Below, piece by piece: positions 30,735 through 39,420 of a stretch of 64,000 bases of DNA (position 1 is its first letter; every line of letters begins with the position of its first letter). This DNA is from Mesorhizobium sp. (GTDB taxonomy: Bacteria; Pseudomonadota; Alphaproteobacteria; Rhizobiales; Rhizobiaceae). The DNA is taken from NCBI RefSeq assembly GCF_004963255.1, contig NZ_SUGA01000002.1, positions 16,760 to 80,759 on the forward strand, written 5' to 3'. The notes under the pieces are model-generated. The model worked only from the letters and a program-made list of their open reading frames with translations, was not told the origin of the DNA and searched no databases. The position numbers and the translations under genes were made by a program.

Positions 30735-31172
30735 TCAGTCAGGCGCGCTTGAAGCCGTCGGCTTGCCCGCTATTCGATCCAGCCGCATGTAGCGTCCGTC
30801 CGTCGACGCCTTGAATCCGAACTTCTCGTAGAGGCTGTGGGCGTCGTCGGTCGACAGGCTCCAATGCGTCACCGTGCTGACTTCGGGATGATCGATCAGC
30901 GCCTGGACGAGCAGCTTGCCGATCCCCCGCCCGCGATGCTGTGGCCAGATGATGACGTCGGCGACATAGGCAAAGACCGTGTAGTCGGTGATCGCGCGGG
31001 CGAAGCCGACCTGCTCGCCATCGAGATAGGCGCCGGCGCAGAGCGAGTTGTCGAAGGCCCGGCGGTGGGCCTCGTCGGTCCGCGACGCGCCCCAATAGCT
31101 TTGCATGAGCTGATCGGACGTTGCCCGGAAATCGATCCGCAACAGGTCGAAGCTGATTTCTATGTCTTGCAT
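30735..31172 (-). CDS. GNAT family N-acetyltransferase
   Basis: DVIIWPQHRGRGIGKLLVQALIDHP acetyl-CoA-binding motif. Confidence 0.92.
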   Translation of the reverse strand: MQDIEISFDLLRIDFRATSDQLMQSYWGASRTDEAHRRAFDNSLCAGAYLDGEQVGFARAITDYTVFAYVADVIIWPQHRGRGIGKLLVQALIDHPEVSTVTHWSLSTDDAHSLYEKFGFKASTDGRYMRLDRIAGKPTASSAPD

Positions 31173-31201
31173 GCGCTGCGCTGCCGCAATCTCGCCGGAG
31201 A

Positions 31202-32914
31202 TCAACCGCGATCCCGGAACCGGTTGGTGATTGGATAGCGGCGGTCGCGGCCGAAATTCTTCCGCGTGATCTTCACGCCGGGCGCCGCCTGCCGGCGCTT
31301 GTATTCGGCGATGTAGAGCAGGTGCTCGACACGGGTCACCGTCGCCCGGTCATGGCCGCGTGCGACGATGTCGTCGACGCTCATCTCGTTCTCGACCAGG
31401 CATTCCAGGATGTCGTCCAGCACCGGATAGGGCGGCAGCGAATCCTGGTCTGTCTGGTTCTCGCGCAGTTCCGCCGACGGCGCCTTGTCGATGATGTTCT
31501 TCGGAATGACCTCGCCGGAAGGACCGAGCGCGCCCGGCGGCACATGGGAATTGCGCCAGCGCGACAGCGCGTAGACCTGCATCTTGTAGAGATCCTTGAT
31601 CGGATTGAAGCCGCCATTCATGTCGCCGTAAAGCGTGGCGTAGCCGACCGACATCTCGCTCTTGTTGCCGGTGGTGACGACCATCGAACCGAATTTGTTC
31701 GAGATCGCCATCAGGATGGTGCCGCGCGCGCGGCTTTGCAGGTTTTCCTCGGTGATGCCTTCCTGGGTGCCCTCGAAGAGTTGGGTCAGCGCATGCCTGA
31801 AGCCTTCGACCGGCTCGGAGATCGGCACGATGTCATAACGACAACCGAGCGCGCGCGCGCAGTCTTCCGCGTCCTTCAGCGAATCTTTCGACGTGTAGCG
31901 GTAGGGCATCATAACAGTGCGCAACCGCTCCTCGCCCAGCGCATCGACGGCCAAGGCCGCGCAGATCGCCGAGTCGATGCCGCCGGAGAGGCCAAGCACG
32001 ACGTTCTTGAAGCCGTTCTTGTTGACGTAGTCGCGCAGGCCGAGCATGCAGGCGCGATAGTCCGCCTCTTCCCGGTCGGGGATCTTCGACATCGGGCCTT
32101 CCGAACAGACCCAGCTATCGGAATTATTTCCATTTTGCGCGCCTGCGGCGACGCGGCTTCTTTTCCAGGTGGTGACGTCGAGCGCCTCCTCGAACTGGCT
32201 CATCTGGAAGGCAAGCGTCTTGTCGGAACCTATGGCGAAAGACGCCCCGTCGAAGATCAGCTCGTCCTGGCCGCCAAGCTGGTTGGCGTAGATGATCGGC
32301 AAGCCGGTTTCGATGACCTGGCGGATGACGACCTGGTGGCGCACGTCGATCTTGGCGCGGTAATAGGGCGAACCGTTCGGCACCAGCAGGATCTCGGCTC
32401 CGCTTTCGGCCAGCGTCTCACAGACCGCTATGTCGCCCCAGATGTCCTCGCAGATCGGGATGCCGATCCGCACGCCGCGGAAATTGACCGGCCCCTGCAG
32501 TTCAGGTCCGGCCTGGAAGACGCGCTTCTCGTCGAACTCGCCGTAGTTGGGCAGATCGAGCTTGTAGCGCTCGGCGATAATCTTGCCACCGTCGGCGACG
32601 ACGATGGAATTATGCGTGCCGGTCTTGCGCTTCAGCGGCGTGCCGATGATGACGCCGGGTCCGCCATCGGCAGTATCCTGCGCGAAATCATCGGCCGCTT
32701 TCTCGCAGGCCTTGAGGAAGGAAGGCTTCAGCACCAGGTCTTCCGGCGGATAACCGGCGAGGAAGAGCTCGGTGTAGAGCACCAGGTCGGCACCCTGTCG
32801 CGCCGCGTCCGCCCTCGCCTCACGCGCTTTTGCCAGATTGCCGGCGACGTCGCCGACAGTCGGATTCAGCTGGGCGACGGCGATGCGCAGGATATCGGGA
32901 GCGGTCTTGGTCAT
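31202..32914 (-). CDS. nadE: NAD+ synthase, glutamine-hydrolysing
   Basis: N-terminal nitrilase domain plus LGLSGGIDSAICAALAVDALG. Confidence 0.97.
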   Translation of the reverse strand: MTKTAPDILRIAVAQLNPTVGDVAGNLAKAREARADAARQGADLVLYTELFLAGYPPEDLVLKPSFLKACEKAADDFAQDTADGGPGVIIGTPLKRKTGTHNSIVVADGGKIIAERYKLDLPNYGEFDEKRVFQAGPELQGPVNFRGVRIGIPICEDIWGDIAVCETLAESGAEILLVPNGSPYYRAKIDVRHQVVIRQVIETGLPIIYANQLGGQDELIFDGASFAIGSDKTLAFQMSQFEEALDVTTWKRSRVAAGAQNGNNSDSWVCSEGPMSKIPDREEADYRACMLGLRDYVNKNGFKNVVLGLSGGIDSAICAALAVDALGEERLRTVMMPYRYTSKDSLKDAEDCARALGCRYDIVPISEPVEGFRHALTQLFEGTQEGITEENLQSRARGTILMAISNKFGSMVVTTGNKSEMSVGYATLYGDMNGGFNPIKDLYKMQVYALSRWRNSHVPPGALGPSGEVIPKNIIDKAPSAELRENQTDQDSLPPYPVLDDILECLVENEMSVDDIVARGHDRATVTRVEHLLYIAEYKRRQAAPGVKITRKNFGRDRRYPITNRFRDRG

Positions 32915-32971
32915 GGAATGGATGTAGCGTGGCAGAAATCGCCCGGCAATGGCGATCGCTTGTGCCAATTA

Positions 32972-33095
32972 GGATCGATCGACCGATGTCGATCGTATCC
33001 CGACTAATCGGCGAAGCCGATTATGTCCTGATCGATCGCAGATCGTATCCTGATCGATCGGCGTCGGCCCGATCGTATCCTGATCGCCTAATCGC
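32972..33095. repeat. Intergenic cluster of GATCGTATCC(T)GATCG-type repeats
   Basis: GATCGTATCC at 32991, 33041 and 33071; internal palindrome AATCGGCGAAGCCGATT at 33006-33022. Confidence 0.75.
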
Positions 33096-33801
33096 CCATA
33101 TACTCGCGCAACGCCTCCGCCGACCGGTTCTCGCCGATCGACATCGCCAGGATGCGCGAGATGTGGCGGCGCGGCAGGCCGGTCTCGGCCGACCATTGGT
33201 TGATCTGCGCCTGGATTTTTTCGAGGTCCCGCTTCGAGGTTGGATTCTCGGCTATGTCGAGACCGGCATCGCGCAAGGCCGCCGCCATGTCGGCGGAAAC
33301 GACGAACGTGTCCCATTCCAGCCAGCGCAGGAAATACTGGCCCGTGTTGCCGCCGAGCCGGCTGCCATGCTTGGCCAGATAGGCGGTCAGGCCGATCTGA
33401 TCGTCGGCCGGCCAGGCGGCAATGAATTTGCCGAAGCTGCCATGCTCCTTCGAGACGCGGTCGACGAAGGCGGCATTGTCGCGCACCGATCTGATCTTCT
33501 GCGGGTTGCGCACGATGCGGCTGTCGGATGCCAGCTCGTGCCAGAAGTCGTCCGGCTGGAACAGAAGCCGCTTCGGCTCGAAGCCGAGGAACGCTTCCTC
33601 GAAACCCGGCCATTTCTGCTCGATGACCCGCCATACGAAGCCGGCGGCGAAGATCCGCTCGGCCATGGTGGAGAGAATGCGATCGTCGGGGACTTTCGCC
33701 ACCGCCTTGTTGTCGGGCGCAGGGCCAAGCAGCGGCGCCAGCACCGCCTCCCCGCCCTTGCGCTTTGCCGCCCGTGCATGGATTTTCTGGAAATCGAGCA
33801 T
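33088..33801 (-). CDS. tag: DNA-3-methyladenine glycosylase I family
   Basis: FVWRVIEQKWPGFEEAFLGFEP, RNPQKIRSVRDNAAFV; TagI-like fold. Confidence 0.75.
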   Translation of the reverse strand: MLDFQKIHARAAKRKGGEAVLAPLLGPAPDNKAVAKVPDDRILSTMAERIFAAGFVWRVIEQKWPGFEEAFLGFEPKRLLFQPDDFWHELASDSRIVRNPQKIRSVRDNAAFVDRVSKEHGSFGKFIAAWPADDQIGLTAYLAKHGSRLGGNTGQYFLRWLEWDTFVVSADMAAALRDAGLDIAENPTSKRDLEKIQAQINQWSAETGLPRRHISRILAMSIGENRSAEALREYMGD

Positions 33802-33892
33802 CTTTGCCCTCGCCTGTCCGCCGCAATCTAGCACTTCACGTGCGGCCCGGCAGCCTCTACGTCTATCGATGCCCGGGCGAAGGAGAAGGCAG

Positions 33893-34456
33893 ATGAACAA
33901 GATCGTCGAAGACATGGCGAACCGCTTGCTCAAGCGCAAACCGGATGGTTTCGGTCCGCTCGAGAGCCGCGTGCTTCAATCGACGCTCGAGCGCACCACC
34001 ATCACGCGCGACACCAACAAGGCCGTCGCCTTCCACGAGACCTATGGCGACCGCGTCGCCGACGCGATCGCCAGGATCGGCGGCTCCTGGACCTTCATCC
34101 TCGGCTTCCTGGCGTTTCTCTCCCTCTGGATCCTAGTCAACGCCTGGCTGCTGACGCGCGACGCCTTCGACCCCTACCCCTTCATTTTCCTCAACCTCGT
34201 GCTGTCGATGCTGGCGGCGATCCAGGCGCCGGTGATCATGATGTCGCAGAACCGCCAGGCCGAGCGCGACCGCATCGACGCGGCGCATGACTATGAGGTC
34301 AATCTGAAGGCGGAGATCGAGATCATGGCCCTGCATGAAAAGCTCGACGAGCTGCGCCACAGCGAGATCATCGGCATGCGAGACGAGATCCTGCGCATGG
34401 CCGAACAGATCAGGCGCATCGACGAGAAACTGTCGGCGCGGCCCGTCACAGAATGA
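33893..34456 (+). CDS. DUF1003 membrane protein
   Basis: GDRVADAIARIGGSWTFILGFLAFLSLWILVNAW...AAIQAPVIMMSQNRQAERDR. Confidence 0.93.
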   Translation: MNKIVEDMANRLLKRKPDGFGPLESRVLQSTLERTTITRDTNKAVAFHETYGDRVADAIARIGGSWTFILGFLAFLSLWILVNAWLLTRDAFDPYPFIFLNLVLSMLAAIQAPVIMMSQNRQAERDRIDAAHDYEVNLKAEIEIMALHEKLDELRHSEIIGMRDEILRMAEQIRRIDEKLSARPVTE

Positions 34457-35052
34457 ACGGGACCATCCATCATCTCATCGAGCAATACGGGCTGATCGCG
34501 GTCTTCCTGGGCTGCGTCGCCGAAGGCGAAAGTGCCGCGATCCTTGGCGGTTTCTTCGCTCATCAGCACGTCTTCGTGCTGTGGCAGACTTTCCTAGCCG
34601 CCTTCCTCGGCGCCTTCGCCGGCGACACGTTCTTCTTCACCCTCGGCCGCAGCTTCGCCGAGCATCGCTATGTGAGGAGGTTGCGCAGGCGGCCGGGCTT
34701 CAGCCGCGCCTACCGCCTGCTCAACACCCATCCCAACATCTTCGTGCTGACCAACCGCTACATCTACGGCATGCGGCTGGTCGGCGGTATCGCTGCAGGC
34801 CTGTCGACCGTGCCAATGTCGCGCTTCGTCATCCTGAATGCCATCTCTTCCGCCGTCTGGGCGGCTCTGTTCAGCGCTATCGGCTATGTCTTCGGCCTGG
34901 GCGCGGAGCGCATGGTGGGCCAGGCGTTCGAGCGGCATGAGCGCCTGCTCATTGCCCTTGGCGTCGGCGTCGGCGTCGCAATCATTGCCTGGCTGGTCGG
35001 CCATCATTTTGCCGGACGCGAACGCGCCAAGGAAGATCGGGCAGGATCCTGA
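34453..35052 (+). CDS. DedA family membrane protein
   Basis: GEGESAAILGGFFAHQ...GDTFFFTLGRSF; 4-nt overlap with the upstream gene. Confidence 0.85.
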   Translation: MNGTIHHLIEQYGLIAVFLGCVAEGESAAILGGFFAHQHVFVLWQTFLAAFLGAFAGDTFFFTLGRSFAEHRYVRRLRRRPGFSRAYRLLNTHPNIFVLTNRYIYGMRLVGGIAAGLSTVPMSRFVILNAISSAVWAALFSAIGYVFGLGAERMVGQAFERHERLLIALGVGVGVAIIAWLVGHHFAGRERAKEDRAGS

Positions 35053-35062
35053 TCCGCCAGGA

Positions 35063-35422
35063 TCAGATCGGCGCGCCGGTGAGGCGCTCGATCAAGGCGA
35101 TTCCCCAGACGCCGCCGGCGATCACGATCGAAATCAGCACCGCCAGTGACCCGCAATCCTTGGCGAGTTGGATTTCGATGTGGAATTCGCGCGAGATCGC
35201 GTCGCAGGCCGCCTCGATGCCGGTGTTGAGCACTTCGACCATGATCAACAGCAGAACCGCGCCGATCAAAAGGGCATAACCGCGCCAGGAGACCGAGATG
35301 AACCAGCCGGCCGGCAGGGCAAGCGCCAGCAACAGCAGCTCCTGCTGAAATGCCTTTTCATGCGCGGCCAACTTGCGGAAGGCCCGAACCGAATTGATGA
35401 AAGCGTCGATCAGCCGCTGCAT
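35063..35422 (-). CDS. dgkA: Diacylglycerol kinase (prokaryotic DgkA)
   Basis: EVLNTGIEAACDAISREFHIEIQLAKDCGSLAVLI. Confidence 0.95.
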   Translation of the reverse strand: MQRLIDAFINSVRAFRKLAAHEKAFQQELLLLALALPAGWFISVSWRGYALLIGAVLLLIMVEVLNTGIEAACDAISREFHIEIQLAKDCGSLAVLISIVIAGGVWGIALIERLTGAPI

Positions 35423-35498
35423 GCCCAGCCCCGTTTCGAGTCACCGTGAGGGGATATCGCAACGGCCGGATCAAGGGAATAAGCCAGCCGCCGCAAAT

Positions 35499-35918
35499 TC
35501 ACCCGTCGGCGACCTTTATCGACGGCGTCGATTTCTCGAACTGCGGCAGCCCGTCCTCGATCGAATAGTAATCGCCCTTGTCGCCGACGAAGATGTGGCT
35601 TTCCGCCGTGAGGCCGCTCGGCCTCTCGAAGGATCCGGCCATGATGGAAATCGTATCCAGTTCATTGTGCTTCCAGAAGAGCAGCGAGCCGCAGGTCCGG
35701 CAGAAGCCGCGTTTCGCCACATCCGAAGCACCGTACCAGCTGAGCGCGTCGGCCCCTTCTATGACGATATCGGCATCCCTTGAGGCGGTAGCCGCGACGA
35801 AATGGCCGGTCTGCCGGCGACATTGCGAGCAATGGCAGTAGACGACGCCGCGCAACGGGCCACTCGTCCTGAAACGCACCGCCCCGCACAGGCACGATCC
35901 GCTGTGGTTGTCGTCCAT
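35499..35918 (-). CDS. GFA family (Gfa-like zinc-binding) protein
   Basis: SCLCGAVRF...CHCSQCRRQTGHF...RGFCRTCGSLLFW. Confidence 0.92.
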   Translation of the reverse strand: MDDNHSGSCLCGAVRFRTSGPLRGVVYCHCSQCRRQTGHFVAATASRDADIVIEGADALSWYGASDVAKRGFCRTCGSLLFWKHNELDTISIMAGSFERPSGLTAESHIFVGDKGDYYSIEDGLPQFEKSTPSIKVADG

Positions 35919-36233
35919 TTCCGGCCTCCTTCGACCATCTGCCCGATCCATTACCGGACAGAATTTCAGGTTTGAAATGGCTGGGCGCAGGCAAATGCGA
36001 CACCGAAGCGACGCGTTTCAAAAGCTGCGCCTCACACGACTCTACATCCTGAGGTAGCAGAGACATCGGGGAAATGCAGGCTATTAAGGAAACTTTAGCG
36101 CAACTGCATCTATGTTTCCCACAAGCGGAGGTCGTGAGGGGACGCGCATTCGCAATTCCGATTCAAATCCCCGAGTTAGCGACTCCCGGCGGTGGCAGGT
36201 CTCCGGTCGCACTGAAGGGGCAGTGAAGACGAT

Positions 36234-37304
36234 ATGCAACCGGCAGCCATCCCGCCTGACAGGAATACCGACATCGCCAGCACGGTCGTGGCGACGATGC
36301 GCCAGCTCGGCGTGCTCGGCCTGCCGCGCAACTACGAAATTTTCTATGAGGCGCTGAACGGTAGCAACCATGAGCTCAGCCTTGCCGTTGTCGGGCTGAG
36401 CAATCGCCCGACCCAGGAGGACCTCGACGGCATCGGGCGCACCTTCTTCCCCCAGCATCACGGACCGGCCATCGTCGAGCATGCCCGCGAGATGGTCGCC
36501 AAGGAGCTCGAGGACATCGCCGCGCTGTTGCGTAGCGAGCGCTCGCATATCGAGAAATACGGCCGTCTCCTCGACGAGACCTCGAGCGGCCTGAGCAATC
36601 GCAGCCTGCTTTCGCAGGAACTCCTGCATAAGATCGCCAGCGCAATGTCGGCCGCCACCAGCTCGACGATCGATCATGGCCGCCAGATCGCCAGCACGCT
36701 CAGCGAAAAGACGGCCGAGCTTGAAAGCGTCAAGTCGAAGCTCGAGGAATACAAGCGGCTTGCCGACACCGACCCGCTCACGCAACTGTGGAATCGACGC
36801 GCCTTCGACAAGGAGATCGCCCGGATCTACAACAGCAATCGCGGCATTCTGTTCAACGCCTTGATCCTTGCCGATATCGATCATTTCAAGGACATAAACG
36901 ATCGTTACGGCCATCCGGTCGGCGACAGGATCCTGCAGATCATCGCCGAGATCTTCCAGTCCAGCGTGCGTTCCGACATGTTCGTCGCGCGCACCGGCGG
37001 CGAGGAATTCGCGTTTATCGTTGAAGGCGCCAGCGAGGACGCCACATACGAGATCGCCGAGCGCATCCGCGCGCTGATCGAGCAGACCCCATTCACCAGC
37101 AGCCAGACCGGCATGAATTACGGCACCGTCACCGTATCGCTGGGCATCTGCATGGCCTCGGAGGCGGAAAACCCCGAGGACCTCTACACCAAGGCGGACC
37201 GGGCGCTTTACCGCTCCAAGGTCGGCGGCCGCAACCGTGTGACAAGGCATTCGGCCACTGGCGGACGAGCCGGCAAAGGCTGGCTGCTTTACAAGAAAGA
37301 CTGA
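36234..37304 (+). CDS. GGDEF-domain diguanylate cyclase
   Basis: DPLTQLWNRRAFDKEIAR...RTGGEEFAFIVEGA (GGEEF). Confidence 0.96.
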   Translation: MQPAAIPPDRNTDIASTVVATMRQLGVLGLPRNYEIFYEALNGSNHELSLAVVGLSNRPTQEDLDGIGRTFFPQHHGPAIVEHAREMVAKELEDIAALLRSERSHIEKYGRLLDETSSGLSNRSLLSQELLHKIASAMSAATSSTIDHGRQIASTLSEKTAELESVKSKLEEYKRLADTDPLTQLWNRRAFDKEIARIYNSNRGILFNALILADIDHFKDINDRYGHPVGDRILQIIAEIFQSSVRSDMFVARTGGEEFAFIVEGASEDATYEIAERIRALIEQTPFTSSQTGMNYGTVTVSLGICMASEAENPEDLYTKADRALYRSKVGGRNRVTRHSATGGRAGKGWLLYKKD

Positions 37305-37328
37305 CATCACCCTTTCCAGAAGAATTTT

Positions 37329-37348
37329 TGTGGACTATATTTTCCACA
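37329..37348. promoter_or_regulatory. Candidate TA operator, inverted repeat TGTGGA-N8-TCCACA
   Basis: TGTGGACTATATTTTCCACA overlapping an AT-rich -10-like TATATT, just upstream of the antitoxin gene. Confidence 0.5.
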
Positions 37349-37367
37349 GAAATGAATGGGTGCGCTT

Positions 37368-37745
37368 ATGCAACGTCCAGTCGCGGCCGCGGCGGCGGCC
37401 GAAAACGCCGTCATCACCAAGGCCACGCTGCGCGCGGCCGATCTGCTCGACATCACCGCCAGGACGCTCGCTTTGGTGATCGGTGTGTCGGAGGCAACGG
37501 TCTCGCGCATGCGCAAACAGGAGTTCCTGCTTGAACGCGGCACCAAGCCGTTCGAGCTGGCGGTGCTGTTCGTCCGCCTGTTCCGCTCGCTCGACGCCAT
37601 CGTCGGCGGCGACGAGACTGTGGCGCGGGCATGGCTGAGGAATCCCAACATCAGCCTCGACGGCACGCCGCTCGAGAAAATCCTGACCATTGCCGGACTT
37701 GTCGATGTCATTGCCTACCTGGACTCCCGGCGCGCTCTCGTCTGA
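37368..37745 (+). CDS. Xre/MbcA/ParS-type (DUF2384) antitoxin
   Basis: HTH-like region ITARTLALVIGVSEATVSRM, DUF2384-like VARAWLRNPNISLDGTPLEKILTIAGLVDVIAYLD; start 37356 or 37368. Confidence 0.9.
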   Translation: MQRPVAAAAAAENAVITKATLRAADLLDITARTLALVIGVSEATVSRMRKQEFLLERGTKPFELAVLFVRLFRSLDAIVGGDETVARAWLRNPNISLDGTPLEKILTIAGLVDVIAYLDSRRALV

Positions 37746-38472
37746 GGCCGTCAGGCTCGAAGGCAAATACTGGCGCATGGTGGAGGCGCAGCACCGCGTG
37801 TCGACCCTGAAGCTGGTCGACACGCTCGACGAGCAGTCGCTGCTCGAGGACCTCGTCGAGGACACCAAGCCACATATCCCACTGGAATGCCGCCACCTCC
37901 ATTATCTGCTGGCGACGCCTTTCCGCTACGGCTCCGTCTATCCATACGGCTCGCGCTTCCGCCGCGCGGGCAAGACGAAAGGCGTCTACTACGCGGCCGA
38001 GACAGTGCTGACGGCGGTGGCGGAGATGGCCTTCTACCGCTTGCTGTTCTTTGCGGAGTCGCCGGCGACGCCATGGCCGAACGATGCGGCGGAATACACT
38101 GCCTTCGCCGCCGCGATCAAATGCGAGCGCGCGATCGACCTGACGCGGCCGCCGCTCGATCGCGACGTAAAGGCCTGGACGCTGCCCACCGATTACACCG
38201 CCTGTCAGGCGATCGCCGATGTCGCGCGCGAAGCCGAGATACAGGCGATCCGCTATCGCTCGGTGCGCGATCCCAAGGGCGCCAACATCGCCTTGTTGAC
38301 GTGCAAGGGCTTTGCCAAGGCCAGGCCGCTGGAGCCACAGACCTGGCGTATCCGGATCGGCTCTTTCGGCCTGCAGGCGATCTGCGAATTCCCCGAAAGG
38401 CGGCTGGAATTCTCACGCACCGCTTTTGCCGATCCGCGACTGGCCGGCATGCGTTGGGAACGCGGCCACTGA
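37705..38472 (+). CDS. RES-domain toxin (NAD+-targeting family)
   Basis: WRMVEAQHRVSTLKLVDTLDEQSLLEDLVEDTKPHIP, FRYGSVYPYGSRFRRAGKTKGVYYAAETVLTAVAEMAFYR; overlaps the antitoxin 3' end. Confidence 0.92.
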   Translation: MSLPTWTPGALSSEAVRLEGKYWRMVEAQHRVSTLKLVDTLDEQSLLEDLVEDTKPHIPLECRHLHYLLATPFRYGSVYPYGSRFRRAGKTKGVYYAAETVLTAVAEMAFYRLLFFAESPATPWPNDAAEYTAFAAAIKCERAIDLTRPPLDRDVKAWTLPTDYTACQAIADVAREAEIQAIRYRSVRDPKGANIALLTCKGFAKARPLEPQTWRIRIGSFGLQAICEFPERRLEFSRTAFADPRLAGMRWERGH

Positions 38473-38515
38473 ACTCGGAAAACTCTCTCGAGATTCAGGA
38501 CGGGCCGGCAGATAG

Positions 38516-39220
38516 CTAAGCCAAAATATTGACCGCCCGCGCCGCCACCAGGGCGATCGTCAAGAGCGAGATCATCGCTTCGGCCATCATCAGGAGCTTT
38601 GCGCGCTGCGTGAGCGGCAAGGTGTCGGTCGGCGAGAAGGCGGTGGCGTTGGTGAAAGCCAGGAAGAAATAGTCCACAAAGCCCGGCAGCCAGCCTTGTA
38701 TCTCGCGATCTGGCAGCGTCATTTGCGGGAACAGGAAGTCGGCCTGCGCGCGCTTGACCAGGCCACAGGTCGGCGGCCCGCCCCTATCCGTGCTCCAGAA
38801 CCACAGCGCAAAGACGATCACATTTGTGACCCAGATGTTGAGGGCATCGACAAGCAGCGTGGTGCCGGCGCCGGCGCGCCCTTCCAGCAGCGCTCGCACC
38901 AGGAAAACCAACGATCCGCAATTCATGATGCTGATGACGCCGGTCATCACCAATGCCGTGCGGCGGATGTAGAGGCGCAATTGGCCGACCGCGTACCAAT
39001 GCTCATGGTCGACTGCCTTGCGCGTCTGCATCTGCGTCCAGGCTGTCGCCACCGACAAGGGCACCAGCAGTGCCGCCTCGACGGTCGGTGCCAGCCAGCG
39101 CGGACCGAAGGACAAATTGTTGATGACCAGAAGCTGAAGACAGATGATGACGAGAACCGCCGCGCGCGCCGACCAGAAGTCGAGAGCGCGATGATGGATG
39201 ACGGCGTGCTGGTGACGCAT
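38516..39220 (-). CDS. Hypothetical multi-pass membrane protein
   Basis: Several TM stretches; C-terminal FVDYFFLAFTNATAFSPTDTLPLT-TM resembles a pore-loop arrangement. Confidence 0.75.
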   Translation of the reverse strand: MRHQHAVIHHRALDFWSARAAVLVIICLQLLVINNLSFGPRWLAPTVEAALLVPLSVATAWTQMQTRKAVDHEHWYAVGQLRLYIRRTALVMTGVISIMNCGSLVFLVRALLEGRAGAGTTLLVDALNIWVTNVIVFALWFWSTDRGGPPTCGLVKRAQADFLFPQMTLPDREIQGWLPGFVDYFFLAFTNATAFSPTDTLPLTQRAKLLMMAEAMISLLTIALVAARAVNILA

Positions 39221-39420
39221 GGAGACACCTGTATGGCTAAACCGCGGCGCCTTGGGAGGCGGACCGGCTCAACCAACATTCAGCCGGCCACGGTTCTGCC
39301 CGAAGCGCCGGCGACGGGTTCCATCGCAATCTTGGTTTTACAATGTTGCGGCAGCATACATTTTCGTAAGCTTTTGCTATCGGACTGTTCAGAAATCCGC
39401 CGGTGTGGTTTTAGGCCCGC

